Shown here: positions 35,775-45,200 of the stretch, in pieces
How the letters are laid out: each line of letters begins with the position of its first letter
How positions within the stretch are numbered: the first letter of the stretch is position 1
Assembly: GCA_022495005.1 (NCBI GenBank)
Contig: JAGYXB010001076.1
Location: forward strand, 124,001 to 188,000
DNA: 64,000 nucleotides
Reading direction: 5' to 3'
Origin: Rhyacophila brunnea
Taxonomy: Eukaryota; Arthropoda; Insecta; Trichoptera; Rhyacophilidae
Translations under genes and position numbers: made by a program
The notes under the pieces: model-generated
What the model was told of the DNA's origin: nothing
Seen by the model: the letters and a program-made list of their open reading frames with translations, nothing else
The model's database searches: none

Positions 35775-36705
35775 AGTAGCAAGTTTAACACTTCAGCTCA
35801 GCAAAAGATACCAGATTCTGCTTTTGCAAGTTTATGCGCCCACTCAAAACTCACCTGATGAAGAAGTGGATGAGGTATATGAAGAAATCAGTACGTTGAA
35901 AAATGAACAGAAATGTCACTTCACTATCATCATGGGGGACTTTAATGCACGAATCGGATCTCAACACCAGGATGATGTAGCGGTCGGGCACTTCGGACAT
36001 GGCACCAGGGATGGCCGAGGAGACATGTTAGTGGAGTTTGCGGAAAACCACAATCTCTACATCATGGACTCATTCTTCAAAAAGAACCCTTCTCGAAAAT
36101 GGACATGGCGAAGCCCAGCAAAACGAACCAGCAAAATCGACTACATCCTCACCGACAAGAAGGATATTTTTCTAGACTGCACAGTCATTAACAGATTTAA
36201 TACTGGCAGCGACCACCGAATGGTAAGGTGTAAAGTACGATTTAACATCAAACGTGAGAGATCTAAACTGATGCAGAAGCCCAGAGTCCGCAGAGGCTTG
36301 AGAAGCAGAGTCGAATTCCAACAAGAGCTGGAGAACAGGCTAGCGGCTTTCCAGGCTGAAAATGACCCCATCTCCCTACAAAACACCGAGGCAATAACAA
36401 AAATCATTATAGAATCTTCGGAAGAGACAGTTGCTGCTGTGGTTGAACGAGTAAGCAAACTTTCAAAGGAAACGTTGGATCTTATGAAGCTGCGTAGGAG
36501 TACGAAAAGCGAGCAACAAGTTGCAAATGATCTCGAATACTCCACGCTGTGCAAAACTCTACGTAAAAACATACGAGAAGATCTTCGTAAGTTCAATATG
36601 AACCTTGTAGAATCAATTGTTGCGTCAGGAAGGAGCTTACATCGTGCGTAACTGGGATCATCGACTGGACAGCGGATTGACCCTGGCTGATGATGATGAT
36701 GATAT
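35775..36705 (+). mobile_element. RTE-like LINE with endonuclease but no reverse transcriptase
   Basis: The open frame from 35716 to 36651 codes the LINE endonuclease (VYAPTQNSPDEEV, GDFNARIG, then SKIDYILTD and the catalytic GSDHRMV motif), followed by the linker helices. It then ends at about 36651. A short sequence of about 50 bases leads to a (TGA)n-like tail, GATGATGATGATGAT, at about 36690-36704. The whole reverse-transcriptase domain is missing between the two, so this is an internally deleted copy. The 5' end is truncated. Its endonuclease part was copied into the tandem junctions at 21217 and 29716. Confidence 0.85.
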
Positions 36706-37261
36706 ACACTTGAAAGTCCCTTGAAAATTTGCAAAATCTACCAACGCAAACATAAATATATAAAGAAGTTAACGCTTCAGTAAATTACATATAAAATGTC
36801 TATACTTATGTATTCTTACAAAAGTGTAAATGGCGACCATCATTGTGATTTAATTAATTAACATTACATTTTAAAATTATTGTTTCAGATTCCACATCAA
36901 TATCCCGTCGATCGTTGGGGTTTTTTGACTGCGCAGAATAACAGCAAGCGATGAAAATTTATAATGTAATCTTCAAGCTACACAATATATGAAGTGCTGA
37001 CAAATAATTAGCATGGTGTAATATTATTATTACATTATGATTTCCACATAAATTATTTATGTCGCTTAATTGCATAGACTTTTATTTATTTTTGTCACAA
37101 TTTCGTTTTTATAATTATTAATAGTTTTCGGGTTCCGGGGCTCACATAGTCAAAACTTCTAGTGATGCCAATAGATGGCGCTAATCATAAGGGGCGCTAA
37201 TTTTAATCAAAAAGTTTCAATCGTCGATGAGATTTGAATAATTGTGTCATAAATCACTTAC
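36706..37261. other. kleisin intron, nothing recognised
   Basis: AT-rich intron to the right of the tandem array. No supported exon or named repeat. Confidence 0.45.
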
Positions 37262-37389
37262 CCGCCAATAGATTGAGTTGAACTTTGTATAACCTTAGTA
37301 GACCCGATAATAGTTGAGAGCTTAATCGAAGTGAATAACGTTCGGAGATAAACCCAGATTCCGTGCTGATGACTTCCATAAGATCGTCA
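37262..37389 (-). CDS. alpha-kleisin N-terminal domain exon (REC8-like)
   Basis: A 128-base exon with acceptor TTTTAG and donor GTAAGT, phase 2 in and phase 1 out. It codes DDLMEVISTESGF, then RYSLRLSSQLLSGLLRLYKV, then LNLLAG. The kleisin N-terminal domain has the pattern (F/Y)SLxLS(A/S)QLxxG(V/L)xR(V/I)Yxxxxx(Y/L)L here, part of the helices that grip the SMC3 neck. Spacing and the SLxLSxQL wording favour REC8 over RAD21, which usually reads ALRTSGHLLLG. It is the best evidence that the 5' half of the gene lies to the right of the tandem array. Confidence 0.7.
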
Positions 37390-37577
37390 CTAAAACAAGT
37401 CAAATACGTTAAAACTCGTGTATTTTCACAAACAAACATTTTCTCCAGATATTAAATACGTTTATTTCAGTTCTTCTCACCATATTTCTGGAAGGGACGC
37501 GTTTTTAATTTGACTGGAAGGCACTCTTGCAAAGTTACTAGGCCAGTTAGCAACCCAACATAAATAAAATGGCCCAC

Positions 37578-37656
37578 CTTTCTTCAGACATCTGTGGTGG
37601 TGGAACATTTTGTTCGTAAAATAAGAGAGCTTTTGCTAGTTTCATGAATATAACTC
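37578..37656 (-). CDS. probable upstream kleisin exon
   Basis: A 79-base open exon (acceptor AAATAG, donor GTGGGC), phase 1 in and phase 2 out, matching the next exon. It codes VIFMKLAKALLFYEQNVPPP, then QMSEE. The canonical MFY start of kleisins is not seen, so a further 5' exon is needed or the ATG in this exon is the start. The donor is not strong. The exon call rests on open frame, phase and position. Confidence 0.45.
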
Positions 37657-38296
37657 CTATTTTAAAAGAACGTAAGTGATTGCATTAATTTTCGCGATAA
37701 CTGCCTGCACAAAGCATCCACCCGCCACCAATTTTAAAAACAACAACAAGAAGAGGTCCGATGTTCGTAAAAATGTTCGATGTCCGCCGGATATTCTTAC
37801 AACTTAATTGTATTTGGCTGTTCGAAAGATTAATATGTTTATGTTTTGTGGTTACGTGAACATAAGGTATACATAAACAGGAATTAATTACGGTGTAATA
37901 GATATTAATCGGGCTTTCAAAATAATATAATGTTATTCAATGATGTTAAATATATTTGAAAATGTAGAAAAGTATTGGTCATTCAACGCGTGCTCTATAT
38001 ATTATTCCGAAATACTATAATTTTGAAGGCTCGGTACTATAGTTCCACTTTGGAAATATTACAACACTGGTCTAATATTAGTCTATGCATTCGTCTATGG
38101 GCATGTATTTTCAATGACATCGCGTGAGTCGTGTAAACTGTTGAAGTGTAAATCAAAAAGCTTTTTCCATACAAGAAATGCAATAAAAGAAACTATTTTT
38201 AGTCTCGTTTGTTGTAATAACTTTATTTTGTTTTATGTATTGGAAAATGACGGGAAAATATCTTTAATGACTTGATTTTTAATGTGAATACAAAAT
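37657..38296. promoter_or_regulatory. probable shared upstream region of the kleisin gene and OGT
   Basis: About 640 bases separate the leftward kleisin exons from the rightward first OGT exon candidate, so the two genes are head to head. The spacing suggests a bidirectional promoter region. I see no specific core element and infer this only from layout. A first noncoding or short coding kleisin exon may also lie here. Confidence 0.35.
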
Positions 38297-38327
38297 ATGG
38301 CAGAAATAACTCAGCTGTCATGTATGA
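38297..38327 (+). CDS. candidate first coding exon of O-GlcNAc transferase
   Basis: ATG at 38297 with an in-frame TGA 12 bases upstream opens MAEITQLSCM and reaches GTAAGTAC with one base over. That phase 1 exit fits the exon at 39452, whose first two bases complete the codon before [13 protein letters not shown] proteins have a short variable N-terminus directly before this motif, so length and position fit. Sequence similarity cannot support so short a peptide. Confidence 0.4.
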
Positions 38328-39451
38328 GTAAGTACATACGATTATTTTTAAATCGAGGTATTGTAGAGCATGTTATCACTATCAGTGCCCATCATTCGTA
38401 AAAGCTGTATTCATCATAGCGAAACTTACTGTTTATTGAAACATTAGGCAATGTTTTGTGTATTTTACGATGTCGATGGTGTCCCATTCTATCCGGCTGC
38501 CTGCTGGATTATTAATTTGGGTTAATGAATGCTTGCAAAATGCATCCATCCCTCAAATCAATTGATGTTCGTCAGTAGAACTCAAAATTCGGTGAGTTTT
38601 GACCACATGCCACTATCGACTTAAATTTTATAATTCAAATATTAAATGAATGCTAAAGGGTAAATCATTAGTAAATAACAATATGTATGCAATTTAAAGT
38701 ATAGGTATTTATACATGCACAGTTTCAACGAGTAACGTACAGCGAATTTATTCAGGTTTACTTGCTTTATTGAAAATTTGGTAATGGTGCTGCAGATGAC
38801 CGCATCATTTTTTATAACTTTCTTTTTAGACCAAACCCAACCTAACCTAATCTAACCCAACTTAATCAAACATAATCTAACCTTAGTGTGTGATAATGAT
38901 ACATCAAAATGTATGAAAATGTCAAGCTTTAAATTAACAATTATTGGATCGAAAAGCATCTTCGCTGACAGAAAAAGTTATAATATTTAATATAATTATT
39001 GTCTGCATGGGATAAACTGTTTCCTCCAAAAAATAATTATAAATGGTCATGCGGTCATCTGTGGCACTGTAACCGAAAATTTTCTGAAAAACTAAATATG
39101 TATTATGTTTAATCTATTTTAATATTATTTTTGTACTTTGATTAGCTCGTTATTTTTACGATTTTTTTTACTATTAAGTGCAATTTTGTGATGTGTGTTT
39201 ATCTCACATATCTGGTCAACCCGCCATACCTAGCCGCCTATGGCCGGGTCCCCAGGCTTGAGCCCTTTCAGTCCCCCCCCCCCCCATTTGTGGGGGTCAT
39301 GTAGTAGATATATTCATTAAATAAGAATATCTTGCACACAACAGTTTATAGAACTGGTTAGTTACTGGGTTTGTTTTATGCTTGATGCATTCATGCATAT
39401 GTGTCACAGTTATGATTGATAAACATGAAATGTTATAATCCTTTTTTACAG
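38328..39451. other. OGT intron 1
   Basis: AT-rich intron with a C13 run at 39273-39285. A repeat fragment at about 39185-39290 resembles 46887-46965 (both start TGTGTTTATCTCAC). Confidence 0.5.
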
Positions 39452-39662
39452 GCTTATTGGAGTTGGCTCACCGAGAATATCAATCCGGTGATTATGACAG
39501 TGCTGAACATCATTGTATGCAGCTTTGGAGGCAGGAGAATGCAAATACAGGAGTGCTACTTTTACTGTCCTCAATACATTTCCAATGCCGCCGCCTAGAC
39601 AAATCTGCACACTTTTCGACGCTTGCCATCAAACAAAATCCTCTCCTTGCTGAAGCATATAG
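39452..39662 (+). CDS. Ogt: O-GlcNAc transferase (OGT), first TPR exon
   Basis: UDP-GlcNAc:protein O-GlcNAc transferase adds a single GlcNAc to Ser/Thr of nuclear and cytosolic proteins, including Polycomb-linked targets. In Drosophila it is super sex combs. This exon codes the start of the N-terminal TPR superhelix: [20 protein letters not shown], then [20 protein letters not shown], then [20 protein letters not shown]. It is nearly invariant from insects to mammals. Acceptor TTTACAG, donor GTATTG, phase 1 in and phase 2 out. It is read on the plus strand, divergent from the kleisin gene. Confidence 0.97.
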
Positions 39663-40502
39663 GTATTGCCTAGAATTAAAAATAATTATGCTTAGAACAC
39701 TGGTTGATAACTCTATGTGAGATATCTAGAAATATTGAATGTGAGAATATAACTGCCATATTTCCAATTCTTATCAAAAAACTGCTGAGAAAATATTGCC
39801 TCCATTACTATTTATTATTTCAGGACAGCTATTTTAAGTCTAAGGGAACCTTTTCTGGAACTAATTGATAATGAAATGATTCCAGCTGCTGTTCCTCTGT
39901 CCACCCTCTACCAATGTCAACCAATTTTCTCTTCTTATATATTGACACTTCCTTGTCTTATATTCTGCTACTGAATAATAACATGTAGAAAAAAGGGATA
40001 AAACAAAGTTCCGATAAATAAAGCCATTTGAAGAAGTTATGATATAAACTTGAAAAAAATTAACAATTTGCAAGCATCAGAAAACATTTCCAAAGTTAAT
40101 ATTCACCTTTCAACTGTCATCTCAAATATAGTCATGTTATATTCGGACTAATATGTTGTATACAACATTCCGTCTAATTTTTATATTGTGTGTGTGGATC
40201 ATCAACGCATCTGAGCAAGTGGTATAACCAGGGTTGGTGTCACCCGGTGCGGTAAATTTTTCATTAAAACATATTTTTAAGGTAATTATTAATTTCAGTG
40301 ATTTTATATAATAATAACACTAACGATAATTTTTGAAATACATAAAAAATAGGAAATAGAGAAAAAATCATTCGTTAATAAAATATATTAAATACCTACT
40401 AAACTTGCAGAACGTTTTTTTCTATATATTTGTATGTTGGGTTGTTTTTGTTCAATATAAACACTTATGCAAAATAAACATTTATAAAAAATGTGTTTCT
40501 TT

Positions 40503-40883
40503 TCACCCTGACGAATGGGGTTTTGTAACTACGTGTTTACAGTTATTACTTTCAAAAGTCCAAGTCTTCAAATTTTTCAATTTCTTAACAGGATCCCAGT
40601 GTGCTTTTTGACTCAAATTCCTTTTTAAAAGATACAACCTCCATTCAATACACTTCTTTCCAAACGTGAATTCTCCTTGCATATTTGCTGCAGAGCGTAT
40701 GATGTGTTTGACACAATCATCTGTTTCCGAATAAACAAATATATCACCAATTCTTACTTTTTGCGAATGCATTGAAGATCGCATTTCTGTTTCGATGATT
40801 TCAGAGAGCCATTCCAATTTAAATTTATCGCAGGATTTCTTAATGATCGTATTTGAAATATCACATCCACTCCTTTTTGACAT
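40503..40883 (-). pseudogene. zinc-finger-like transposon ORF fragment in an OGT intron
   Basis: A 126-codon open frame on the minus strand starting MSKRSGCDISNTI. It contains KFKLEWLSEIIETEM, IGDIFVYSETDDCVKHI and EWRLYLLKRNLSQKAHWD. The layout (acidic start, a C-x-x pattern, then a histidine-containing LKRNLSQKAH) resembles the BED/TTF-type zinc-finger N-termini of domesticated or mobile hAT proteins in hemipterans. No catalytic domain follows. It is probably a fragment carried by a nonautonomous element. Identification is tentative. Confidence 0.4.
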
Positions 40884-41174
40884 TTTTAGGGGATAAGTTT
40901 TCTATAATTAATAAGTATAATTGAGGCGGTCAGAGCAGAAGTGGCGTAACCCACAAAAATGTCTAAACGGAGTTAACCATTGGAAGAGGTTCCAGAGGTA
41001 ATAGATAGACATTCATCATTTTCATATGTCAAGTCCAACTAGACATGGACGTACACGTAAGCAAGACGATGTCTAGTCCAGTTCGACATACAACTTTTAG
41101 AGATTAAGCAACTATATTTATCTTTCCAATGCAGATGCTCTCCTATAAGATTTAATTTTTGTTTGTGGTTTCAG

Positions 41175-41358
41175 CAATCTAGGAAATGTTTTCAAAGAAC
41201 GCGGTCAGTTACAAGAAGCCTTGGAAAACTACCGACATGCCGTACGGTTAAAGCCTGACTTTATCGACGGCTACATTAACCTTGCTGCAGCCCTGGTAGC
41301 CGCTGGTGACATGGAACAAGCTGTCCAAGCGTACATCACCGCATTGCAATATAACCCT
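41175..41358 (+). CDS. Ogt: OGT exon, TPR repeats
   Basis: 184 bases, acceptor TTTCAG, donor GTAAGT, phase 2 in and phase 0 out. It codes [20 protein letters not shown], then [20 protein letters not shown], then [23 protein letters not shown] consensus residues (W/N-L-G, A-Y-x-L-A) are all kept. It continues the previous exon in frame. Nothing is broken. Confidence 0.97.
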
Positions 41359-41504
41359 GTAAGTGTTCAATTTGGTATTTACAAATCCGTAATAGTGAAT
41401 CCAGCTGATGCTTGAACCAAGTTGCATTTTGGCGTCTAAGTGCTATTTATCTATGCAACATAATGAATGCCTTCCAAACTTTTCACTGTTCGTATATTCG
41501 ACCA

Positions 41505-41760
41505 GCGCATCTATACACAAGACTGCTATCGGCCGTTATCGAGGGTAGTTTTTCATATTTTGTATTGAAGTATTATAATTTTTACAATAAGTGCTGTTTT
41601 AACATCTCTCTTGGCTGTGCTAAATTTTTGAGTGAACGAGCAGTTTTGACTGTTTAACGGCTAACTTATTGTAACAACTATAATACCTCAATACAACATA
41701 ATATGATAATCTACCCTCGATAATGGCCGAAAGCAGTCTTGTGTATAAAATAGATGCGCA
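41505..41760. mobile_element. foldback MITE in an OGT intron
   Basis: Starts GCGCATCTATACACAAGACT and ends with the complement near GTCTTGTGTATAAAATAGATGCGC. The arms of about 85-100 bases enclose a short centre. A half copy of the same family lies at 50047-50113. Confidence 0.75.
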
Positions 41761-41892
41761 GGGGTGCTTCTCAAGGTTTTCTTCAACGTGCATGGGTAAA
41801 AAATCAACGATAAATATATATCTTATCTTCACATTATCTGATTTTTAAGTGTGACGTTAAAAACGTTACTGATAATATTATTTTATTTTCAG

Positions 41893-41961
41893 GAACTGTA
41901 CTGTGTGCGTAGCGACCTAGGGAACTTACTGAAAGCTCTGGGAAGACTAGATGAAGCCAAG
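41893..41961 (+). CDS. Ogt: OGT exon, TPR repeat
   Basis: 69 bases, phase 0 on both sides (TTTTCAG ... GTACAT). It codes [20 protein letters not shown], then EAK, matching the conserved OGT TPR sequence. The intron that follows is 16.3 kb, far larger than the others, and loaded with transposons. Confidence 0.96.
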
Positions 41962-42029
41962 GTACATGTCAATAATATGTTGTATTTATTTTATGTATGA
42001 AACAGATTTGTTTCATTCCCCAATTATAT

Positions 42030-45000
42030 ATTATTATTAAACTGGCGCTAGGGGCCGTTCAGGTCCATGGCCGACTGCACAACGTTTCTCCAGGCATCTC
42101 TGTCCAGCGCTCTCTCTTCCCAGTTGACTATCCCCAGCCTTTCCGCATCCCTTTGAATGTTGTCCGCCCATCTCCGTCGAGGGCGGCCAAGAGGTCGAGT
42201 GCCAGCTGGTGTGCCTTTGTAAATCCTATAGAGAGTTCTAGATCTTTCAGATCGTACAACGTGGCCCGCCCATCTGAGCCTTCTTGACCTCAGAATATTA
42301 GTGATTCTAGGTTGGTATCGGTCGAAGAGCTCAGCGTTTGTGCGGATGCGCCACCGGTGGTTCTCATTGACGGGTCCAAGTATTCTCCGGAGGATTCTGT
42401 TTTCAAACACTTGGAGCGCCTTTTCTTGTTTTTCTGTTAAACCCCACGTTTCACATCCATACATGACGATTGGCTTGATGACCACGTTATACACCCGGAA
42501 TTTCGTTTTGATGGACAGCATTTTGGACCTGAACAGACGACTCAGCGCGAAGTACGCTGCATTTCCACTTCTCAGTCGGTCAGAGAGCTCTAGGGACATT
42601 TCATTTTTAGAGGTAATGTTGGAGCCCAAGTACTTGAAGAGAGAGGTTCTCTCGAACGAGGAGTTTCTTATTCCAATGTTTCCAGAGGGTTCAATGCCTC
42701 TTGTCATTTTCAAATACCTGGTCTTTCCCACATTTACTCGTAGGTTCAACCTTTTCGCTGTGTCCTCCAGAGGAGTGAAAATATCTCTGACTTCTTCTTC
42801 AGATTCTCCGAGCACCACCAAATCATCTGCGTAGCCCAATATTTTATGGGACCCATTCAGGGTAACTCCACCTTCTGCTTTCAGAGCTTCTCTAACGGCT
42901 TTCTCTAAAGCTAAGTTGAACAGCATGGGTGATAAGGAGTCGCCTTGTTTTAGTCCTGCTGTCACCTCAAAAGATTCTGATATACTACCTTGCATATGAA
43001 TTCTACTTCTGGATCCGTCCATGCATACTTTTATTATATTTATAAGTTTTGACGGTATTTCAAATTCTTTCAATATATTCCAGAGAGCTTCTCTATCAAT
43101 AGAGTCATATGCGGTTTTAAAATCTACAAAGAGACAGTGTACATCTTGGGCGTATTCCCATTTCTTTTCAAAGATTTGGCGCAGTGTAAAGATTTGATCG
43201 GTAGTACTGCGGTTTCGTCTAAAGCCGCATTGGTAGTCACCAAGAATGTTTTCGGCATATGGTAGAATTCTTTCGAGAATAATGTTCGACAGAACTTTGT
43301 ATGCAGTAGGAAGAAGAGAGATGCCACGGTAGTTTGCACAGTTGAGTTTGTCCCCTTTCTTGAAGATAGGACAGACCAGTGATTCTTTCCATTCTTCAGG
43401 GATCTTTTCTTCCTCCCATATTTGTTGCAGTAGCTCAAGCATGGCACTAAGAAAGGTTTCTCCTCCATGCTTGAGAAGCTCCGATGGAATATTATCGTTT
43501 CCTGCCGATTTGTTATTCTTTAAATAACTCAGTGCTCCCATCAACTCTGCCTTATTTGGTGGCGGTATAAGAGGTTCTGCTGTCGCGATTTCTGGCGATT
43601 CCAAAGGTTCATCTGGTACAGAGCGTTGAAGTAAGTTTTCAAAATGGGACTTCCATATGTTTAGCACTTGCTCTTTGTTTGCCACTATCTGACCCTGTTG
43701 ATCTTTGATTTGTAGCGTGCTAGGTTGAAAGCCTCTTTTTTCAAAGCTCACTTTCGAGAAGAATGATCGAGTTTTATTTCGTTTTGCTTCTTCTTCCATC
43801 TGCTCAAAATTACTTTTGATGAAGCTTCGTTTGCACTTTCTCAGATGCTTTCGGACATTTTTGCACGTCTCGCTATATCGTTTCTGTGCTTCTTCGCTCT
43901 GCGTATTTTGCAGATAGAGCGCTCTTTCTGCTCTTCTCTCCTCCACCATTTGTCGGCAAGTGTCGTCGTACCAAGGGCACTTTACTTTCTTGGGTGCCAG
44001 TCCTATCGAGACTTCAGCAGCTTTTACCATTCCTTCTTTTAGTCTCTTCCACCTCTCATCGATACTCCAGGCTTCTCCTTCGGTGAGTTTTCCGATTTGG
44101 TTTTGTAACTCTTTTCTGTAGCTATCTCTTCCGTTTGGAGTTGTCAGCTTTTCTATATGGTACTTCACTCTCGTCTTCGCATTTGCGTGGGCTGTCTTTT
44201 TAAGTTTTTCCCTAAAGGTTGCTATCGATAAGTTGTGGTCCGTATCACAGTCAGCGCCTCTGTAGCTTCGAATGTTTTCAATAGCTTTATGGTGTCGTCT
44301 ATCAATTAGAAAATGGTCAATCTGGTTAAAAGTCTTCCTGTCCCTTGAATTCCAAGTCACTTTATGTATATTTTTACGAGGAAAAGTGGTACTTCGGGCG
44401 ATTAAGTTTTTGGCGCTGCAGAAGAGAGCCACTTTTTTACCATTTTCGTTAGAATGATCATGTAGGCTCTCTTTTCCAATAAATGGTCTGAATACAGCTT
44501 CCTTCCCTATTTTCGCATTGAAGTCTCCTAGCACACATTTGATATCATGTCCCGGTAGCCTGTCAAAAGTCGCTTCAAGGAGATCATAGAAATTATCCTT
44601 TTCGGCCTCTTCTGAAGTCTCTGTCGGGGCATGTACATTCACAAGTGATATATTAAACCATCTTCCTTTGATTCTGAGCACACATATGCGCTCGTTTACG
44701 GGTTCAAAAGAAAGTATAGCATCTGCTACTTCTCTGGCGACCACAAAACCTGTTCCGAAAACATGTTTCCCTTCTGTGTTTCCGCTATAGTAGATAACAT
44801 GCTGTCCGACTATAAGTTCTCCGCTATCCGGCCAACGGGTTTCCTGGATGGCGGTAATTTGGACCTTATATTTTGACAGTTCTTCCACTAGGTTTTGAGC
44901 TGCGCCAGCTCGGTATAGACTAAGTACGTTCCAAAATCCTATCCGTAGTCCATTTTTCGGTCCGGGTCGTCTATAAGCGGTTGCCATATGTCCGAGGTAT

Positions 45001-45200
45001 TGTGTAGTATTAGTAACCTTTGGTGATTTCACGGGAGAGAGTGGTTAACCCTCTGCCCAACCCCCAACCTGGAGGGCCAGGTCTGTTGGTCCGCGGGAGA
45101 TATTTTATTTTTCTCCTACCCTTGATTAGGGCATTCTCCTATCCGCCACCTGGAGACGCGCTCTCTAGGGGTTACAGACTCCCCCGACAGACCCCCCCAA
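42030..45200 (-). mobile_element. full-length RTE-like LINE, antisense in the OGT intron
   Basis: About 3.2 kb. On the minus strand it has a GC-rich 5' leader (45033-45200) with C/G runs, one long ORF, and a short 3' end that finishes in a TAATAATAATA-like tail near 42015-42030. It has the compact single-ORF plan of RTE-like elements. Exact ends and target duplication are not certain; AATTAT occurs on both sides. Confidence 0.88.
42048..45032 (-). CDS. RTE-like LINE polyprotein: endonuclease plus reverse transcriptase, intact
   Basis: A 994-codon uninterrupted ORF. Residues about 29-270 form the exonuclease/endonuclease/phosphatase fold, with LRIGFWNVLSLYRAG, the catalytic QETRW, GDFNAKIG and a TDHNLS motif. 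Residues about 490-770 form the reverse transcriptase, with ANYRGISLLPTAYKVL, LFVDFKTAYDSIDREALW, AGLKQGDSLSPMLFNLALE and the catalytic YADD (42822-42833, about residue 734). The C-terminal part has MYGCETWGLTEKQEKALQ and RRLRWAGHVVRSE. Proteins of this kind are often mis-annotated in aphids as craniofacial development protein 2-like. All catalytic residues that I can locate are present, so recent activity is plausible. Confidence 0.95.
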   Translation of the reverse strand: MKSPKVTNTTQYLGHMATAYRRPGPKNGLRIGFWNVLSLYRAGAAQNLVEELSKYKVQITAIQETRWPDSGELIVGQHVIYYSGNTEGKHVFGTGFVVAREVADAILSFEPVNERICVLRIKGRWFNISLVNVHAPTETSEEAEKDNFYDLLEATFDRLPGHDIKCVLGDFNAKIGKEAVFRPFIGKESLHDHSNENGKKVALFCSAKNLIARSTTFPRKNIHKVTWNSRDRKTFNQIDHFLIDRRHHKAIENIRSYRGADCDTDHNLSIATFREKLKKTAHANAKTRVKYHIEKLTTPNGRDSYRKELQNQIGKLTEGEAWSIDERWKRLKEGMVKAAEVSIGLAPKKVKCPWYDDTCRQMVEERRAERALYLQNTQSEEAQKRYSETCKNVRKHLRKCKRSFIKSNFEQMEEEAKRNKTRSFFSKVSFEKRGFQPSTLQIKDQQGQIVANKEQVLNIWKSHFENLLQRSVPDEPLESPEIATAEPLIPPPNKAELMGALSYLKNNKSAGNDNIPSELLKHGGETFLSAMLELLQQIWEEEKIPEEWKESLVCPIFKKGDKLNCANYRGISLLPTAYKVLSNIILERILPYAENILGDYQCGFRRNRSTTDQIFTLRQIFEKKWEYAQDVHCLFVDFKTAYDSIDREALWNILKEFEIPSKLINIIKVCMDGSRSRIHMQGSISESFEVTAGLKQGDSLSPMLFNLALEKAVREALKAEGGVTLNGSHKILGYADDLVVLGESEEEVRDIFTPLEDTAKRLNLRVNVGKTRYLKMTRGIEPSGNIGIRNSSFERTSLFKYLGSNITSKNEMSLELSDRLRSGNAAYFALSRLFRSKMLSIKTKFRVYNVVIKPIVMYGCETWGLTEKQEKALQVFENRILRRILGPVNENHRWRIRTNAELFDRYQPRITNILRSRRLRWAGHVVRSERSRTLYRIYKGTPAGTRPLGRPRRRWADNIQRDAERLGIVNWEERALDRDAWRNVVQSAMDLNGP

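Larger units (their letters stand above)
29717..36120 (-). repeat. tandem unit 3 of the kleisin cassette
   Basis: Third unit, about 6.4 kb, and the most diverged. It lacks about 940 bases present in units 1 and 2 (15150-16088 in unit 1). It has about 230 private bases at 31756-32014. At its right end the LINE continues uninterrupted, so this end is the ancestral right flank. Confidence 0.9.
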
